This document shows positions 16,127 to 24,955 of a stretch of 64,000 bases of DNA, piece after piece. The stretch lies in NCBI RefSeq assembly GCF_018137945.1, contig NZ_CP073089.1:248001-312000 (forward strand). Direction: 5' to 3'. Source of the DNA: Brevibacterium sp. W7.2. GTDB taxonomy: Bacteria; Actinomycetota; Actinomycetes; Actinomycetales; Brevibacteriaceae. Numbering within the stretch: the stretch's first letter is position 1; each line of letters starts with the position of its first letter. A program made the translations under genes and the position numbers. Under the pieces are notes generated by a model, which was not told the origin of the DNA, searched no databases, and worked only from the letters and a program-made list of their open reading frames with translations.

Positions 16127-17002
16127 TCACCCGGCGGCGATGATCCTCTGGAACTCCCTGGTCAGCGCCTCGTCACGCGACAGCGACTTCCCATCGAGCG
16201 CGCGCAGCGTCACCGCGGTGCGCACCGATGAGACGAACCACGCGCCGTCGGCGGAGAGGACATCGTCGACGCTGAGGTCGGCGTAGTCGGCCTTGAGCTC
16301 GAGTCGACCGGCATGGTCGAAGAGCAGCCGCTGGGTCGTCCCGGCGAGCAGACCGGCGGCGGGATCCGGGGTGAGGAGGTGGTCGCCTCGGCGGATGACG
16401 ATGTTCGCGGTCGGACCTTCGAGGACGACGCCGTCGCGGGAGATGAAGAGGGCCTCGTCGGCTCCCTGCGCCTTCGCGTACCGCAGGGCCGCCTGGTTGA
16501 CCGCATACGACAGGGTCTTCGCGCCGAGGAGGAGCCACGGTGCGCGCCGCCCGACGTAGGCGTCGTAGCCGCGGTCGACGCTCACGGCGCTCACGCCCTC
16601 GGCGCGGGCGGTGACGATCGCATCCTCGATGGGCACGGTGAACGCCCACCCGCGCGGGGCGTCGCCGCCGCGGGAGAGCGTGTAGCGGACCGCGAACTCC
16701 GTGGTCCCCGGGTTCGCGGCGATCGCCTCGGCGATGAGTCGGTCGACGGCCTGCCGCCACAGCTTCCGGTCGGGTTCGGGCAGATCGAGCGCCGAGGCGG
16801 ACGAATGGAAGCGGGCGAAGTGGCGTTCGCGAGAGACGACGGTGGCCTCACGGGTGTCCGGGTTGACGCGGACGAGCACCGTCTCGAAGATGCCGTCGCC
16901 GCGGTGGGCGGCCAGGTCCGTGACCGGCAGCTGAGGGGAGGCGAGGTCGGCGGTGGTGACCGTCGAAGTGCCGGGATCGATGAGGACGAGGACTTGGGTC
17001 AT
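16127..17002 (-). CDS. pabC: Class IV PLP aminotransferase fold, aminodeoxychorismate lyase-like
   Basis: A 291-residue fold-type IV PLP enzyme. The PLP lysine lies in LLGAKTLSYAVNQAALRYA, the phosphate-binding turn in EGPTANIVI, and RGDGIFETVLV sits near the N-terminus. The arrangement matches 4-amino-4-deoxychorismate lyase (folate branch, giving 4-aminobenzoate and pyruvate) more than branched-chain aminotransferases, which are longer. D-amino-acid aminotransferase is a possible alternative. No pabA/pabB is nearby, which is common. Confidence 0.75.
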   Translation of the reverse strand: MTQVLVLIDPGTSTVTTADLASPQLPVTDLAAHRGDGIFETVLVRVNPDTREATVVSRERHFARFHSSASALDLPEPDRKLWRQAVDRLIAEAIAANPGTTEFAVRYTLSRGGDAPRGWAFTVPIEDAIVTARAEGVSAVSVDRGYDAYVGRRAPWLLLGAKTLSYAVNQAALRYAKAQGADEALFISRDGVVLEGPTANIVIRRGDHLLTPDPAAGLLAGTTQRLLFDHAGRLELKADYADLSVDDVLSADGAWFVSSVRTAVTLRALDGKSLSRDEALTREFQRIIAAG

Positions 17003-17134
17003 GGGGACAGTCTACGGTCGCCGGTCCGAGTCCGGGAGTCCTCACCGGCAAGTGACGATGTCGTCGAGCGCCGGCGTGGGCGAAGGTCGGCCCCGCCGCA
17101 TGCCGGTGCTGACACCTCAGCCGGCGTCGCGCGC

Positions 17135-18268
17135 TCAGCCGGTGCTGATGCCGAAGACGAGGCCGAGGCCGTAGGTCACGGCGGCGGCGCCGAAGCCGAT
17201 CGCCATCTGCCGCAGCGCCCGCGGTCCTGGTGCCTTGCCCGAGAGCAGGCCGACGGTGCCGCCGGTGAAGAGGAGGGCGATGCCGACGAGACCAGCGGAG
17301 AGGAAGACGGCGGGCAGGCCCGTCATGCCGAAGATGTAGGGCAGGATCGGGATGAGCGCGCCCGAGGAGAAGAACGCGAAGCTCGAGAGCGCAGCGCCGA
17401 TGCCGGTGCCCAGCGCGGAGCTCTCGATGCCGGATTCGAGGCTCGGCAGCTGTGGGGCGTTCGTCGTCTTCGCCTCGGAGATCGTCCGGTGGGCCTGGAT
17501 CTCCGCTTCGTCGGGGTCCATGCCGCGGGCGCGGAAGACGAGGGCGAGCTCGTTCGCATCGATGTTGAGGTCGGCGAGCGCGTGCCGGGACTCCGGATCC
17601 GGGGTCGAGGCGTCGAGGAGCTCGCGCTGGGAGCGCACGGAGATGTACTCGCCGGCACCCATCGACAGGGCGCCTGCGAGGAGTCCCGAGACGCCCGTGA
17701 GGAGGATGACGGTGTTCGGCACTCCGGCCGCACCGACGCCGAGGACGAGCGCGAGGTTCGAGACGAGACCGTCGTTGGCGCCGAAGACGGCGGCGCGGAA
17801 GTTGCCCGACAGGCGGGCCCGGGAGCGGGCGGCGAGGGCGCGGACGACCTCGGCGTGGATCCGCTCGTCGGCGGCCATCTCCGGTGACGCGGCGTCGTCG
17901 TTCTGGTACGGGGAGCTCGTCTCCGACTGCTGCGCGAGCGCGAGGATGAAGACCGAGCCGAAGATCCGGCCGAAGAAGGCGAGGAAGAGGGTGACGAGGT
18001 CGGGGGTGCGCTTCTTCGCGGCATGCGGGCCGAGGAGGCGGATCCAATGCTGCTGGTGCCGGGATTCGGCGGCGGCGAGTCCGAGGAGGATCTCCCGGTC
18101 CTCACCGGTGCGGCGCTCGGCGAGATCCCGGTAGACGCGCTCTTCGAGGCGCTCGTTGGCGAGGTAGCGCTGCCACCGCCGGATGGTCCGGCGGTCGGGC
18201 GGAGGGTCGGTGGGCGCGGCGGGCGCAGACTGCTGGTTCGTCACTGGTGCGATGCTATCGGAGACCAC
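17135..18268 (-). CDS. VIT1/CCC1-family metal transporter with N-terminal ferritin-like domain
   Basis: A 377-residue protein. Residues 30-150 form a ferritin-like helical domain with ERLEERVYRDLAE and AAAESRHQQHW, giving Glu/His metal ligands. The rest is a VIT1 membrane domain with about five helices, including the GANDGLVSNLALVLGV segment characteristic of the family and a charged cytosolic metal-binding region between helices two and three (DPDEAEIQAHR). Members carry iron or manganese out of the cytosol. The start is a GTG at 18268 or 18244; neither has a clearly superior ribosome site. It is divergent from the peptidase gene. Confidence 0.88.
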   Translation of the reverse strand: MVSDSIAPVTNQQSAPAAPTDPPPDRRTIRRWQRYLANERLEERVYRDLAERRTGEDREILLGLAAAESRHQQHWIRLLGPHAAKKRTPDLVTLFLAFFGRIFGSVFILALAQQSETSSPYQNDDAASPEMAADERIHAEVVRALAARSRARLSGNFRAAVFGANDGLVSNLALVLGVGAAGVPNTVILLTGVSGLLAGALSMGAGEYISVRSQRELLDASTPDPESRHALADLNIDANELALVFRARGMDPDEAEIQAHRTISEAKTTNAPQLPSLESGIESSALGTGIGAALSSFAFFSSGALIPILPYIFGMTGLPAVFLSAGLVGIALLFTGGTVGLLSGKAPGPRALRQMAIGFGAAAVTYGLGLVFGISTG

Positions 18269-18592
18269 CCCCTCAGTTCAACACTTGCGCAATTGCTTAA
18301 GTATGGGTTGTTATCCATTCGTGACCTAAGGATGTTACTGATGCGATAGGTTAATGAACCATGTGAGTTGTGTCACCGTTTCGTTATAGATGTTTGTGAT
18401 TCGTTACCAACGGCGAACCACTCGGCGAAACACCAGAGTCAGGCTCTCCCAGCCCCGAGCGCACCGCACCCAGGGATGACAGACACCGGGTGTCCGCAGT
18501 CCGCGCTCGGGTGAGCATGTGGGGTCGTGCACCGTCGACGGCCCGTGAGGCGAGATCGATTCGCGTGGCACCTGAGGAGCGAAAGGAACTCC
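18269..18592. other. Gene-free divergent region with long leader to the peptidase gene
   Basis: The first half (18285-18410) is AT-rich and contains the palindrome TTGCGCAA next to GCAATTGC; promoters for both divergent genes probably lie here. This leaves an untranslated leader of roughly 180 bases or more before 18593. I see no riboswitch I can name. Confidence 0.5.
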
Positions 18593-20620
18593 ATGAAGTT
18601 GCGCATGAAAGCCGCGTTGGCCGTCACCGCATCCGCGGGACTTGTCTTCAGCGGCATGGCTCCGGCGATGGCCGCCGGAACCGCAGGTCCGACCGAGCAC
18701 ACCGATATGGGCGTCACCGGCGACGCCGTGATGGAACAGCTGCAGAACATCTCAGACATCTCGGTGAAGAACGCCGACACCGGGTACCGGGCGCTCGGCG
18801 CCCCGGGATACGAGGAGGCCGTGGAATACGTCGAGCAGACGCTCAAGGCCACGGGTGCCTACGACGTCAGCCGGCAGGCCTTCGACGTCGAGAACCAGGA
18901 CTTCGGCACCGTCTCCGTCAACGTCGACGGGGAGGACGTCGCCGTCACCCCCGCGAGCTACACCGAGGGCACCTCGGCGCCGCTGACGGATCTGCCGCTC
19001 GTCGTGCCCGTCGATGACGACTACTCCGATCTCGCCGGCGGTCAGCTCGGCTGCCAGGCCGGCGACTACGACGATTCGGCCAATGGCGCGGTCGTCCTCG
19101 TCGCCCGTGGTTCCTGCACCTTCGGGGAAAAGGCACAGGCCGCCACGGACGCCGGAGCAGCCGCCGTCATCATCTACAACAACACGAAGGACGCCCCCGA
19201 CGAGGAGCTCAACGCCACCCTCGGCGAGCGCATCGAGAACGGCGCGCCCACCGTGGGCACGACGTACAGCCTCGGCAACGGACTGCTCGAGAAGGTGCAG
19301 GCCGCGGCCGACGGGGAGGCGCCGGCCACCGACTTCACGCTCGAGACCGAGTACAAGACGTCGACGACGTGGAACGTCATCGCCGAGACGAAGGCCGGCG
19401 ACAAGGACAACGTGCAGATGTTCGGCGCCCACCTCGACGGTGTGGCTGATGGGCCGGCCGCCAACGACAACGGCTCGGGCTCGGCTGCGCTGCTCGCCAG
19501 TGCTGAGGCGCTCGCCCAGCAGCCGACCGAGGTCGACAATGCGGTCCGCTTCGCGTGGTGGGGTGCTGAGGAGGTCGGACTCGTCGGGTCGACGAAGTAC
19601 GTCGAGAGCCTGAGCGCGGACGAGCTCGCCAAGGTCAAGGCCTACATGAACTTCGACATGATCGGCTCCGACAACTACGTCGTCGGCACCCTCGACTCCG
19701 ACGGCTCCGACGTTCCGGTGCCCGACGGCGTCAACGTCCCCGCCGGTTCGGCCGAACTCGAGAAGGTCTTCACCGACTACTTCGCCGACAACGACCAGAA
19801 GAACATCGGCACCGAGTTCTCCGGCCGCTCCGACTACCAGGCGTTCCTCGACGCCGGTGTGCCGGTCAGCGGTCTGTTCTCCGGGGCCGATGAGATCAAG
19901 ACGGCGGAGCAGGTCGAGTGGTTCGGCGGTGAGGCGGGCAAGCCGCAGGACACGAACTACCACCAGCCCACCGACACGATCGACAACGTGAGCCGGGACG
20001 CGATCGACATCTTCGGACCCGCGATCGCCTACTCCGTCCACACGCTCGCCTACGACCTCGCGCCGGCTCCCACGGAGACCCCGACGGAGACGCCGACCTC
20101 CACGCCGACCGAGACCCCGACCTCGACTCCGACGGAGTCGCCGACGGACGCTCCCGACGAGCGGAGTCTGACGATCGATCCGACGACGATCGATGAGAAC
20201 GACTTCGTCTCCGACACCGGCGTCCAGGTCACGGCCACCGGCTGCACGCCGGGGACGACGGCGACGATGACGGTGGATCCGAAGAACGGCACCATCGAGA
20301 AGTTCGAGCAGACCGCGACCGTCGACTCCGACGGCGTGGCGAAGTTCGGTGTCCGCGGACTCGATGAGTCGAAGTCGGCCGAGTACGTCGGAAAGTACGA
20401 CGTCACCGTCGACTGCGAGGGCGGCGACGCCCTCAACGGCTCGTTCGAGGTCGTCGCGGCCGGAGCCGACGATCCGGGCGCCGGCGGCGGTGGCGGGGGA
20501 GACCTCCCGCGCACCGGTAACGAGGCTCTTCCCCTCGTCGCCTCGGCCGCAGCGCTCATCGTGCTCGGTGTCGTCATGACCATGGGCGCCCGCCGCAGGA
20601 AGGCCGGCAGCCTCGAGTGA
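18593..20620 (+). CDS. Secreted, cell-wall-anchored M28 aminopeptidase with PA domain
   Basis: A 675-residue protein starting at the ATG with an AAAGGA site at 18582-18587. A Sec signal ends at about AMA-A27. The M28 zinc peptidase core has HLDGVADGPAANDNGSG (about residue 279 on) and WWGAEEVGL (about residue 325), giving the metal-binding His/Asp and catalytic Glu. A PA domain is inserted at about residues 115-225 (GQLGCQAGDY, VVLVARGSCTF). A Thr/Pro repeat linker (about residues 490-520) leads to a beta-rich stalk, a Gly-rich stretch, the sortase signal LPRTG (about residues 638-642), a hydrophobic helix and a basic end. It should trim N-terminal residues from peptides at the cell surface. 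No sortase is in the window. Confidence 0.93.
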   Translation: MKLRMKAALAVTASAGLVFSGMAPAMAAGTAGPTEHTDMGVTGDAVMEQLQNISDISVKNADTGYRALGAPGYEEAVEYVEQTLKATGAYDVSRQAFDVENQDFGTVSVNVDGEDVAVTPASYTEGTSAPLTDLPLVVPVDDDYSDLAGGQLGCQAGDYDDSANGAVVLVARGSCTFGEKAQAATDAGAAAVIIYNNTKDAPDEELNATLGERIENGAPTVGTTYSLGNGLLEKVQAAADGEAPATDFTLETEYKTSTTWNVIAETKAGDKDNVQMFGAHLDGVADGPAANDNGSGSAALLASAEALAQQPTEVDNAVRFAWWGAEEVGLVGSTKYVESLSADELAKVKAYMNFDMIGSDNYVVGTLDSDGSDVPVPDGVNVPAGSAELEKVFTDYFADNDQKNIGTEFSGRSDYQAFLDAGVPVSGLFSGADEIKTAEQVEWFGGEAGKPQDTNYHQPTDTIDNVSRDAIDIFGPAIAYSVHTLAYDLAPAPTETPTETPTSTPTETPTSTPTESPTDAPDERSLTIDPTTIDENDFVSDTGVQVTATGCTPGTTATMTVDPKNGTIEKFEQTATVDSDGVAKFGVRGLDESKSAEYVGKYDVTVDCEGGDALNGSFEVVAAGADDPGAGGGGGGDLPRTGNEALPLVASAAALIVLGVVMTMGARRRKAGSLE

Positions 20621-20943
20621 GACGGTGAGTCCGGGTCGGCGCGGTCATGACCGCACCGCCCCGGACTGATCCACCCCGAAGCCACGCGGGCCGGTGACTG
20701 GACAAGTTCGCCGGCCCGCGTGATCATTCTCTGCCGGCGACCTCATCGTCGTATGCCGGGGCCCGCATCCTTGTCTGCCGGCACGCGCCGAGGCGGCGGG
20801 AATCGCACCGTGCGAGCGTGACCCCGGACACGCCCCTCCTCCGCATCTCACGGGCGCTGGTGCGGTCTGACCAGGTGTGACGGTGCTTCTCTGGGCTCGG
20901 CGACGCAGGATCCGCCCAGCTTCGCCCGGCACAATGAGGTTCC
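20621..20943. other. Gene-free stretch with terminator and promoter of the DUF3817 gene
   Basis: It contains the terminator at 20683-20722 and then about 220 bases without a credible ORF. A GAGG ribosome site precedes the GTG at 20944. Confidence 0.5.
20683..20722. terminator. Terminator hairpin after the M28 peptidase gene
   Basis: CACGCGGGCCGG at 20683-20694 pairs perfectly with CCGGCCCGCGTG at 20711-20722; ATCATTCT follows. Confidence 0.8.
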
Positions 20944-21396
20944 GTGACCCCTAAGAAGCTCTTCAATTTCTTCGCCGTCGCCGAGGCCATCACGTGGGCC
21001 CTCCTGCTCTTCGGCATGTTCCTCAAGTACGTCACCCAGACCACCGAGGTGGGGGTGCGCATCGGAGGCGGAATCCACGGATTCGTCTTCCTCTGCTTCG
21101 TCGTCGTCGTCCTCCTCGTCGGCATCTCCCAGAAGTGGAGCATCGGGCGCATCCTCATGGGCCTCGTCTCCGCGGTCATCCCGTTCGCGACGATCCCGTT
21201 CGAGATCGCCTCGGCGAAGGCCGGAGCCCTCGACGGCGACTGGGGGCTCGGCCGTGGCGGCCGGGCGCCGCGCGGACCGCTGGAGAAGCTGAGCGCGTGG
21301 GCGCTGCGCTCGCCGTGGCTGGCCGCCGGGGTCGGCGCGATCGTCGTCATCGCGGTGTTCTCCGGACTCCTCGTCGTCGGTCCTCCCGGCAGCTGA
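20944..21396 (+). CDS. DUF3817-family membrane protein
   Basis: A 150-residue protein with the DUF3817 pattern: FNFFAVAEAITWALLLFGMFLKY at the N-terminus, then IHGFVFLCFVVVVLLVG and the third helix ILMGLVSAVIPFATIPFE. A fourth, C-terminal helix follows a charged loop. These proteins are common in actinomycetes and lack a known activity. The start is GTG. It may share a promoter region with the SPFH gene that follows after 160 bases. Confidence 0.82.
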   Translation: MTPKKLFNFFAVAEAITWALLLFGMFLKYVTQTTEVGVRIGGGIHGFVFLCFVVVVLLVGISQKWSIGRILMGLVSAVIPFATIPFEIASAKAGALDGDWGLGRGGRAPRGPLEKLSAWALRSPWLAAGVGAIVVIAVFSGLLVVGPPGS

Positions 21397-21558
21397 GCCG
21401 CCGCACGATTCCCACCGCCTCGGCGAGTTCCTGACCTGGAACATCTCCGTCCTCTGCGGCCTGGGCAGGCGTCGTGGCCTCCGATAGGGTGGTGAGCACG
21501 GGCCGACTACATGCGTCGGCTCGCCTGCATCCCCGTTGAGGAAACGAAAGGCCCGCTC

Positions 21559-23544
21559 ATGGACCTCATACTCGGCGCCGTCATCATCGGCGCCATCGCC
21601 ATCGTCGTGCTCATCGCACTCGTCGTCATTCTCCGGTCGTACAAGATCGCCTCCCCGTCCGAGGCCCTCATCATCACCGGACGCAACGCCTCGGGAGCGT
21701 CCGGGTCGGGACGGATCATCATCGGCGGACGCGCAGTCGTCTACCCGATCGTGCAGAAGGCGTTCATTCTCTCGCTGTCGTCGCGGCAGATCTCGGTCGA
21801 GATCGACGGCATCTCGAAGAACGGCATCGCGCTCAAGCTGCGCGGCGTCGCTCAGGTCAAGGTCGGCGGCACCGACGATGACGTGCGCAAGGCCGCGCAG
21901 CGCTTCCTCGACCAGCAGGATCAGATCGACCACTACAGCAAGGAGATCCTCTCCGGCACCCTGCGCGCCGTCGTCGGCACGCTCACCGTCGAGCAGATCA
22001 TCCAGGACCGCGCCTCCTTCGCCGCGCAGGTGCAGGAGGAATCCGCGCACTCGATGAACAACCAGGGTCTCGTCATCGACACCTTCCAGATCTCCGCGGT
22101 CGAGGACGAGGGCAGCTACCTGCGCGACTGGGGTCGCCCGCAGGCCGCTGAGGTCGCGAAGAACGCCGCCATCGCCGAGGCGAATGCCTCCCGCGCCGCG
22201 GCCGTCGAGGAGGCGCAGCAGAACGAGGAGACGCAGAAGCAGCAGGCGCTGACCGATCAGGCGATCGCCGAACAGCAGCAGCAGCTCGCGCTGCGCCGGG
22301 CGGCGCTGAAGGAGGAGGCCGACCAGCGACAGGCGACGGCCGACAACGCCGGACCGCTCGCCGCCGCGGCGGAGAAGCAGAAGCTCCTCGAACGCGACCG
22401 GGTCGTGGCGAAGGAGGCCGCGGAGCTGCGTGCCGAACAGCTCGACGCCGAGGTGCGCCGCCCGGCCGATGCCGAGCGCTACCGCCAGCAGGCCGAGGCC
22501 GACGCCCGAGCCTACGAGATCGAAGCCCAGGGCCGAGCCGAGGCTGCTGCCGAACTCCACCGCCGGTCGAAGGAAGCCGAAGCCATCCGCCTCGAGGGCC
22601 AGGCCGAGGCCGACGCCATCAAGGCACGCGGTGAGGCCGAGGCCGGAGCCCTCGAGGCACAGGCCGAGGCGTACAAGAAGTTCAATGACGCCGCCGTCCT
22701 CTCGAAGGTGCTCGAAGTGCTGCCGGACATCGCCGGCGAACTCGTCGCTCCGTACGCGAACATCAAGGACCTCTCGATCGTGTCGACCGACGGCGAGTCG
22801 AAGCTCGCGAACTCGGTGTCGAACAACCTCGCCCAGGTGCTCGAGGTCGTCCGCGGGACGACCGGCATCGACCTCACCGACCTCGTCGACAAGGCGCAGG
22901 GCGGAGGGTCGGCCTCGGGTGACGGCGACGACGATGCGGACGGTCCGGGCTCGGGTGGTCCGGGGTCCGGCGGTTCCGGGTCGGGCTCTGGTGGATCGGG
23001 TGGCCGCGGTCAGGTCATCGAGGGTCGTCTCGCCGACGACACTCCGGCCGCGCGCCGGGAGGCCCGGCGCGAAGCCCGTGACGGCTCCGGCGGTCGCCGT
23101 TCGGGCAGCGGAGGAACCGGTGGCCGCGCTGACGGCGGTCAGCGCGACAGCAGTCAGCGTGACAGCAGCCAGTGGGCCGGGTTCGACCCGAAGGACTTCC
23201 TCGACCCGGATGGCGGTCTCGACATCCAGCACATCGGCGACGAGGTCAAGCGCGCGACCGGCATCGACGTCCAGGCCTACATCGACGAGGCGCTGCGCCG
23301 CCGCGACGGCGGTGCCGCGGGAGGCAGCGCCGGATCGGGCTCCGGTGCGGGCACCGGTTCGGGGCCTGGTTCGGGACCCGCAGGTGGACCGGGGTCGGGA
23401 CCGACTCCCTCCGGCGGCGGCACTGGTGGCGGTGCGTCCGGCGGCGGCACTGGTGGCGCGACAGGCGGCACTGGTGGCGCGACGGGCGGCACCGGCGGTG
23501 CGTCCGACGACGATGAGACCGGCAGCGGTTCGACGTCGAACTGA
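21559..23544 (+). CDS. Flotillin-like SPFH/band 7 protein with long Gly/Ser-rich tail
   Basis: A 661-residue protein: one N-terminal membrane helix (residues 5-28), a band-7/SPFH domain (about residues 30-190), a long Ala/Glu/Gln coiled coil (about 195-375) with AEAEA repeats, and a C-terminal low-complexity tail of more than 200 residues made of Gly/Ser repeats interrupted by one conserved-looking island (GFDPKDFLDPDGGLDIQHIGDEVKRA). Flotillins scaffold membrane microdomains. The tail is much longer than in Bacillus FloA/FloT. The ATG at 21559 has an AAAGG site; the upstream ATG at 21511 lacks one. The Gly-rich tail could drive self-association, an inference. Confidence 0.88.
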   Translation: MDLILGAVIIGAIAIVVLIALVVILRSYKIASPSEALIITGRNASGASGSGRIIIGGRAVVYPIVQKAFILSLSSRQISVEIDGISKNGIALKLRGVAQVKVGGTDDDVRKAAQRFLDQQDQIDHYSKEILSGTLRAVVGTLTVEQIIQDRASFAAQVQEESAHSMNNQGLVIDTFQISAVEDEGSYLRDWGRPQAAEVAKNAAIAEANASRAAAVEEAQQNEETQKQQALTDQAIAEQQQQLALRRAALKEEADQRQATADNAGPLAAAAEKQKLLERDRVVAKEAAELRAEQLDAEVRRPADAERYRQQAEADARAYEIEAQGRAEAAAELHRRSKEAEAIRLEGQAEADAIKARGEAEAGALEAQAEAYKKFNDAAVLSKVLEVLPDIAGELVAPYANIKDLSIVSTDGESKLANSVSNNLAQVLEVVRGTTGIDLTDLVDKAQGGGSASGDGDDDADGPGSGGPGSGGSGSGSGGSGGRGQVIEGRLADDTPAARREARREARDGSGGRRSGSGGTGGRADGGQRDSSQRDSSQWAGFDPKDFLDPDGGLDIQHIGDEVKRATGIDVQAYIDEALRRRDGGAAGGSAGSGSGAGTGSGPGSGPAGGPGSGPTPSGGGTGGGASGGGTGGATGGTGGATGGTGGASDDDETGSGSTSN

Positions 23545-23706
23545 CGTCGGTCGGTCTCCAGCGGAACCTGATCCGCACCGAGGCGGCGCCGCTCGCCTTC
23601 CGGTGAGCGGCGGCTCGCCTCCGCTGTGAGGGTCCTCCTCCCCTGCGGGTCATCCGCACTCGAGGACCCTTCACACTGAGGACCTACCACGCTGAGGCTC
23701 CTGCGC

Positions 23707-23764
23707 CCCCGAGGTGGATCCCGCTCGATAATCACGCGATCATCGAGCGGGATCCACCTCGGGG
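23707..23764. repeat. Perfect 23-bp-stem palindrome
   Basis: The arm at 23707-23729 (starting CCCCGAGGTGGATCCCGC) is the exact complement of 23742-23764, with a 12-base loop AATCACGCGATC. The stem is longer than a terminator needs. The gene end of the SPFH protein is 160 bases upstream. Confidence 0.85.
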
Positions 23765-23840
23765 CCGTCGTCATGTCCGCGGGAACCACCTCGTGGCGTA
23801 ATGTCCGCGGGCACCCAACGGGGACGTCGTCATATCCGCG
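23750..23840. repeat. Three degenerate direct units ending in TCCGCG
   Basis: Units at 23750-23781, 23782-23809 and 23810-23840 each begin GG, contain an ACC(A)CC-like block and end in a variant of CGTCGTCATGTCCGCG. The first unit shares the right arm of the adjacent palindrome. Confidence 0.55.
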
Positions 23841-23897
23841 ATCCCCGCTGCGTCCGCGTCCCCCACTGTCCTCCGGCACGTGAGCATTCACTTCAGG

Positions 23898-23923
23898 CAT
23901 ATTCATAAATACATACGCATATG
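23898..23923. promoter_or_regulatory. AT-rich dyad upstream of the CDF exporter (ArsR/SmtB-type operator candidate)
   Basis: CATATTCATAAATA is followed by an imperfect complement ending GCATATG, in an otherwise GC-rich region and about 27 bases before the start codon. Its form resembles the 12-2-12 operators of zinc-sensing ArsR repressors. An ArsR protein with a textbook zinc site is encoded at 37328-37687, but linkage is only inference. Confidence 0.45.
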
Positions 23924-23949
23924 TTAATGTGAGTGTGAAAGGAGTCCTC

Positions 23950-24858
23950 ATGTCTCATGACCACTCGCACGAAACCGGGTCGCGCAAGCGGCTCGCGATC
24001 GTGTTCTGCATCGTCCTGGTGATCTTCGCCTTCCAGGTCTTCGGTTCGATCTGGACCGGCTCGCTCGCCCTGCTCGTCGACACCGGACACAACTCCGTCG
24101 ACCTCATCGGACTGGGCATCGCGCTGTTCGCCGCGACGCTCGTCGCGCGGCCGCCGAAGGGGCAGAAGACGTGGGGCTTCAAGCGCGCCGAGGTGCTCGC
24201 CGCCGGTGCGCAGGCGACCCTGCTCCTCGGCCTCGGCATCTACAGCCTCATCGAGGGTGTGCGCCGCTTCTTCGCGCCGCCCGAGGTGCCCGGCCCCGAA
24301 CTGCTCATCTTCGGCGTCGTCGGCCTCGCCGGCAACGTCGTCTCGATCCTCATCCTCACCTCGTCGAAGAACTCCTCGCTCAACCTGCGGGCAGCATTCC
24401 TCGAGGTCATCGCCGATGCGCTCGGCTCCGTCGCCGTCATCGTCGCCGCGGTCTCGATCTGGCTCTTCGACTGGACCCGCGCCGATGCCGTCGCCGCCCT
24501 CGTCATCGCCGCCCTCATCGTGCCCCGCGCGTTCGCGATCCTCAAGGAGACCGGATCGATCCTGCTGGAGTCCGCGCCGAAGAAGCTCGACCTCGAGGCC
24601 GTGAAGAAGCACATCGAAGACGTCGATCACGTCGAGGCGGTCCACGACCTCCACGTCACCCGCATCGACTCGAACCTCCCCGTGCTCACCGCCCACGTCG
24701 TCCTCGCCGACGAGTGCTTCTACGACGGGCACGCGCCGCGGATCCTCGCGGACCTGCAGGCGTGCGTGGCCGACCACTTCGACGTCTCGATCGAGCACTC
24801 GACGTTCCAGTTCGACACGGCGAAGGACGCGGAGAAGGAGAAGCAGACCCACAGCTGA
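23950..24858 (+). CDS. Cation diffusion facilitator (CzcD-like Zn/Co/Cd exporter)
   Basis: A 302-residue CDF transporter. An N-terminal His-rich segment (HDHSHE) precedes six helices; helix 2 carries the metal site DTGHNSVD and helix 5 the second site AFLEVIADALGSV. The cytoplasmic C-terminal domain (EDVDHVEAVHDLHVTRI) follows. The protein exchanges divalent metal for protons across the cytoplasmic membrane. The ATG at 23950 has an AAAGGAG site; an upstream in-frame start lies too close to the promoter. Regulation by an ArsR-type repressor is suggested by the AT-rich dyad just upstream. Confidence 0.92.
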   Translation: MSHDHSHETGSRKRLAIVFCIVLVIFAFQVFGSIWTGSLALLVDTGHNSVDLIGLGIALFAATLVARPPKGQKTWGFKRAEVLAAGAQATLLLGLGIYSLIEGVRRFFAPPEVPGPELLIFGVVGLAGNVVSILILTSSKNSSLNLRAAFLEVIADALGSVAVIVAAVSIWLFDWTRADAVAALVIAALIVPRAFAILKETGSILLESAPKKLDLEAVKKHIEDVDHVEAVHDLHVTRIDSNLPVLTAHVVLADECFYDGHAPRILADLQACVADHFDVSIEHSTFQFDTAKDAEKEKQTHS

Positions 24859-24894
24859 GGCCTCGGCACCGAGGCGGCTGCACCGCAAACCAGA

Positions 24895-24935
24895 GCGCCC
24901 GCTGTTCCCCCGTTGAGCGAGGAGACGGCGGGCGC
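24895..24935. terminator. Weak hairpin between convergent genes
   Basis: GCGCCCGC and GCGGGCGC at the two ends of this segment can pair over a long loop. It lies between the CDF exporter and the dehydrogenase. Confidence 0.4.
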
Positions 24936-24955
24936 GGCTGTGCCGGGCTGGGAGG

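Larger units (their letters stand above)
23545..23949. other. Gene-free stretch with a 23-bp-stem palindrome, degenerate direct repeats and the CDF promoter
   Basis: About 400 bases with no gene. It contains the palindrome at 23707-23764, three degenerate repeat units at 23750-23840, and the AT-rich dyad at 23898-23923 ahead of the metal exporter. Confidence 0.6.

Noticed and set aside
18285-18592. c-di-AMP (ydaO-type) riboswitch upstream of the secreted peptidase
   Set aside because: The leader is long and the gene class fits, but I cannot match the conserved helices and junction bases by eye.
20848-23232. A 794-codon frame opposite the SPFH gene
   Set aside because: It mirrors the codon pattern of the flotillin-like gene and has no ribosome site, domain or plausible composition.
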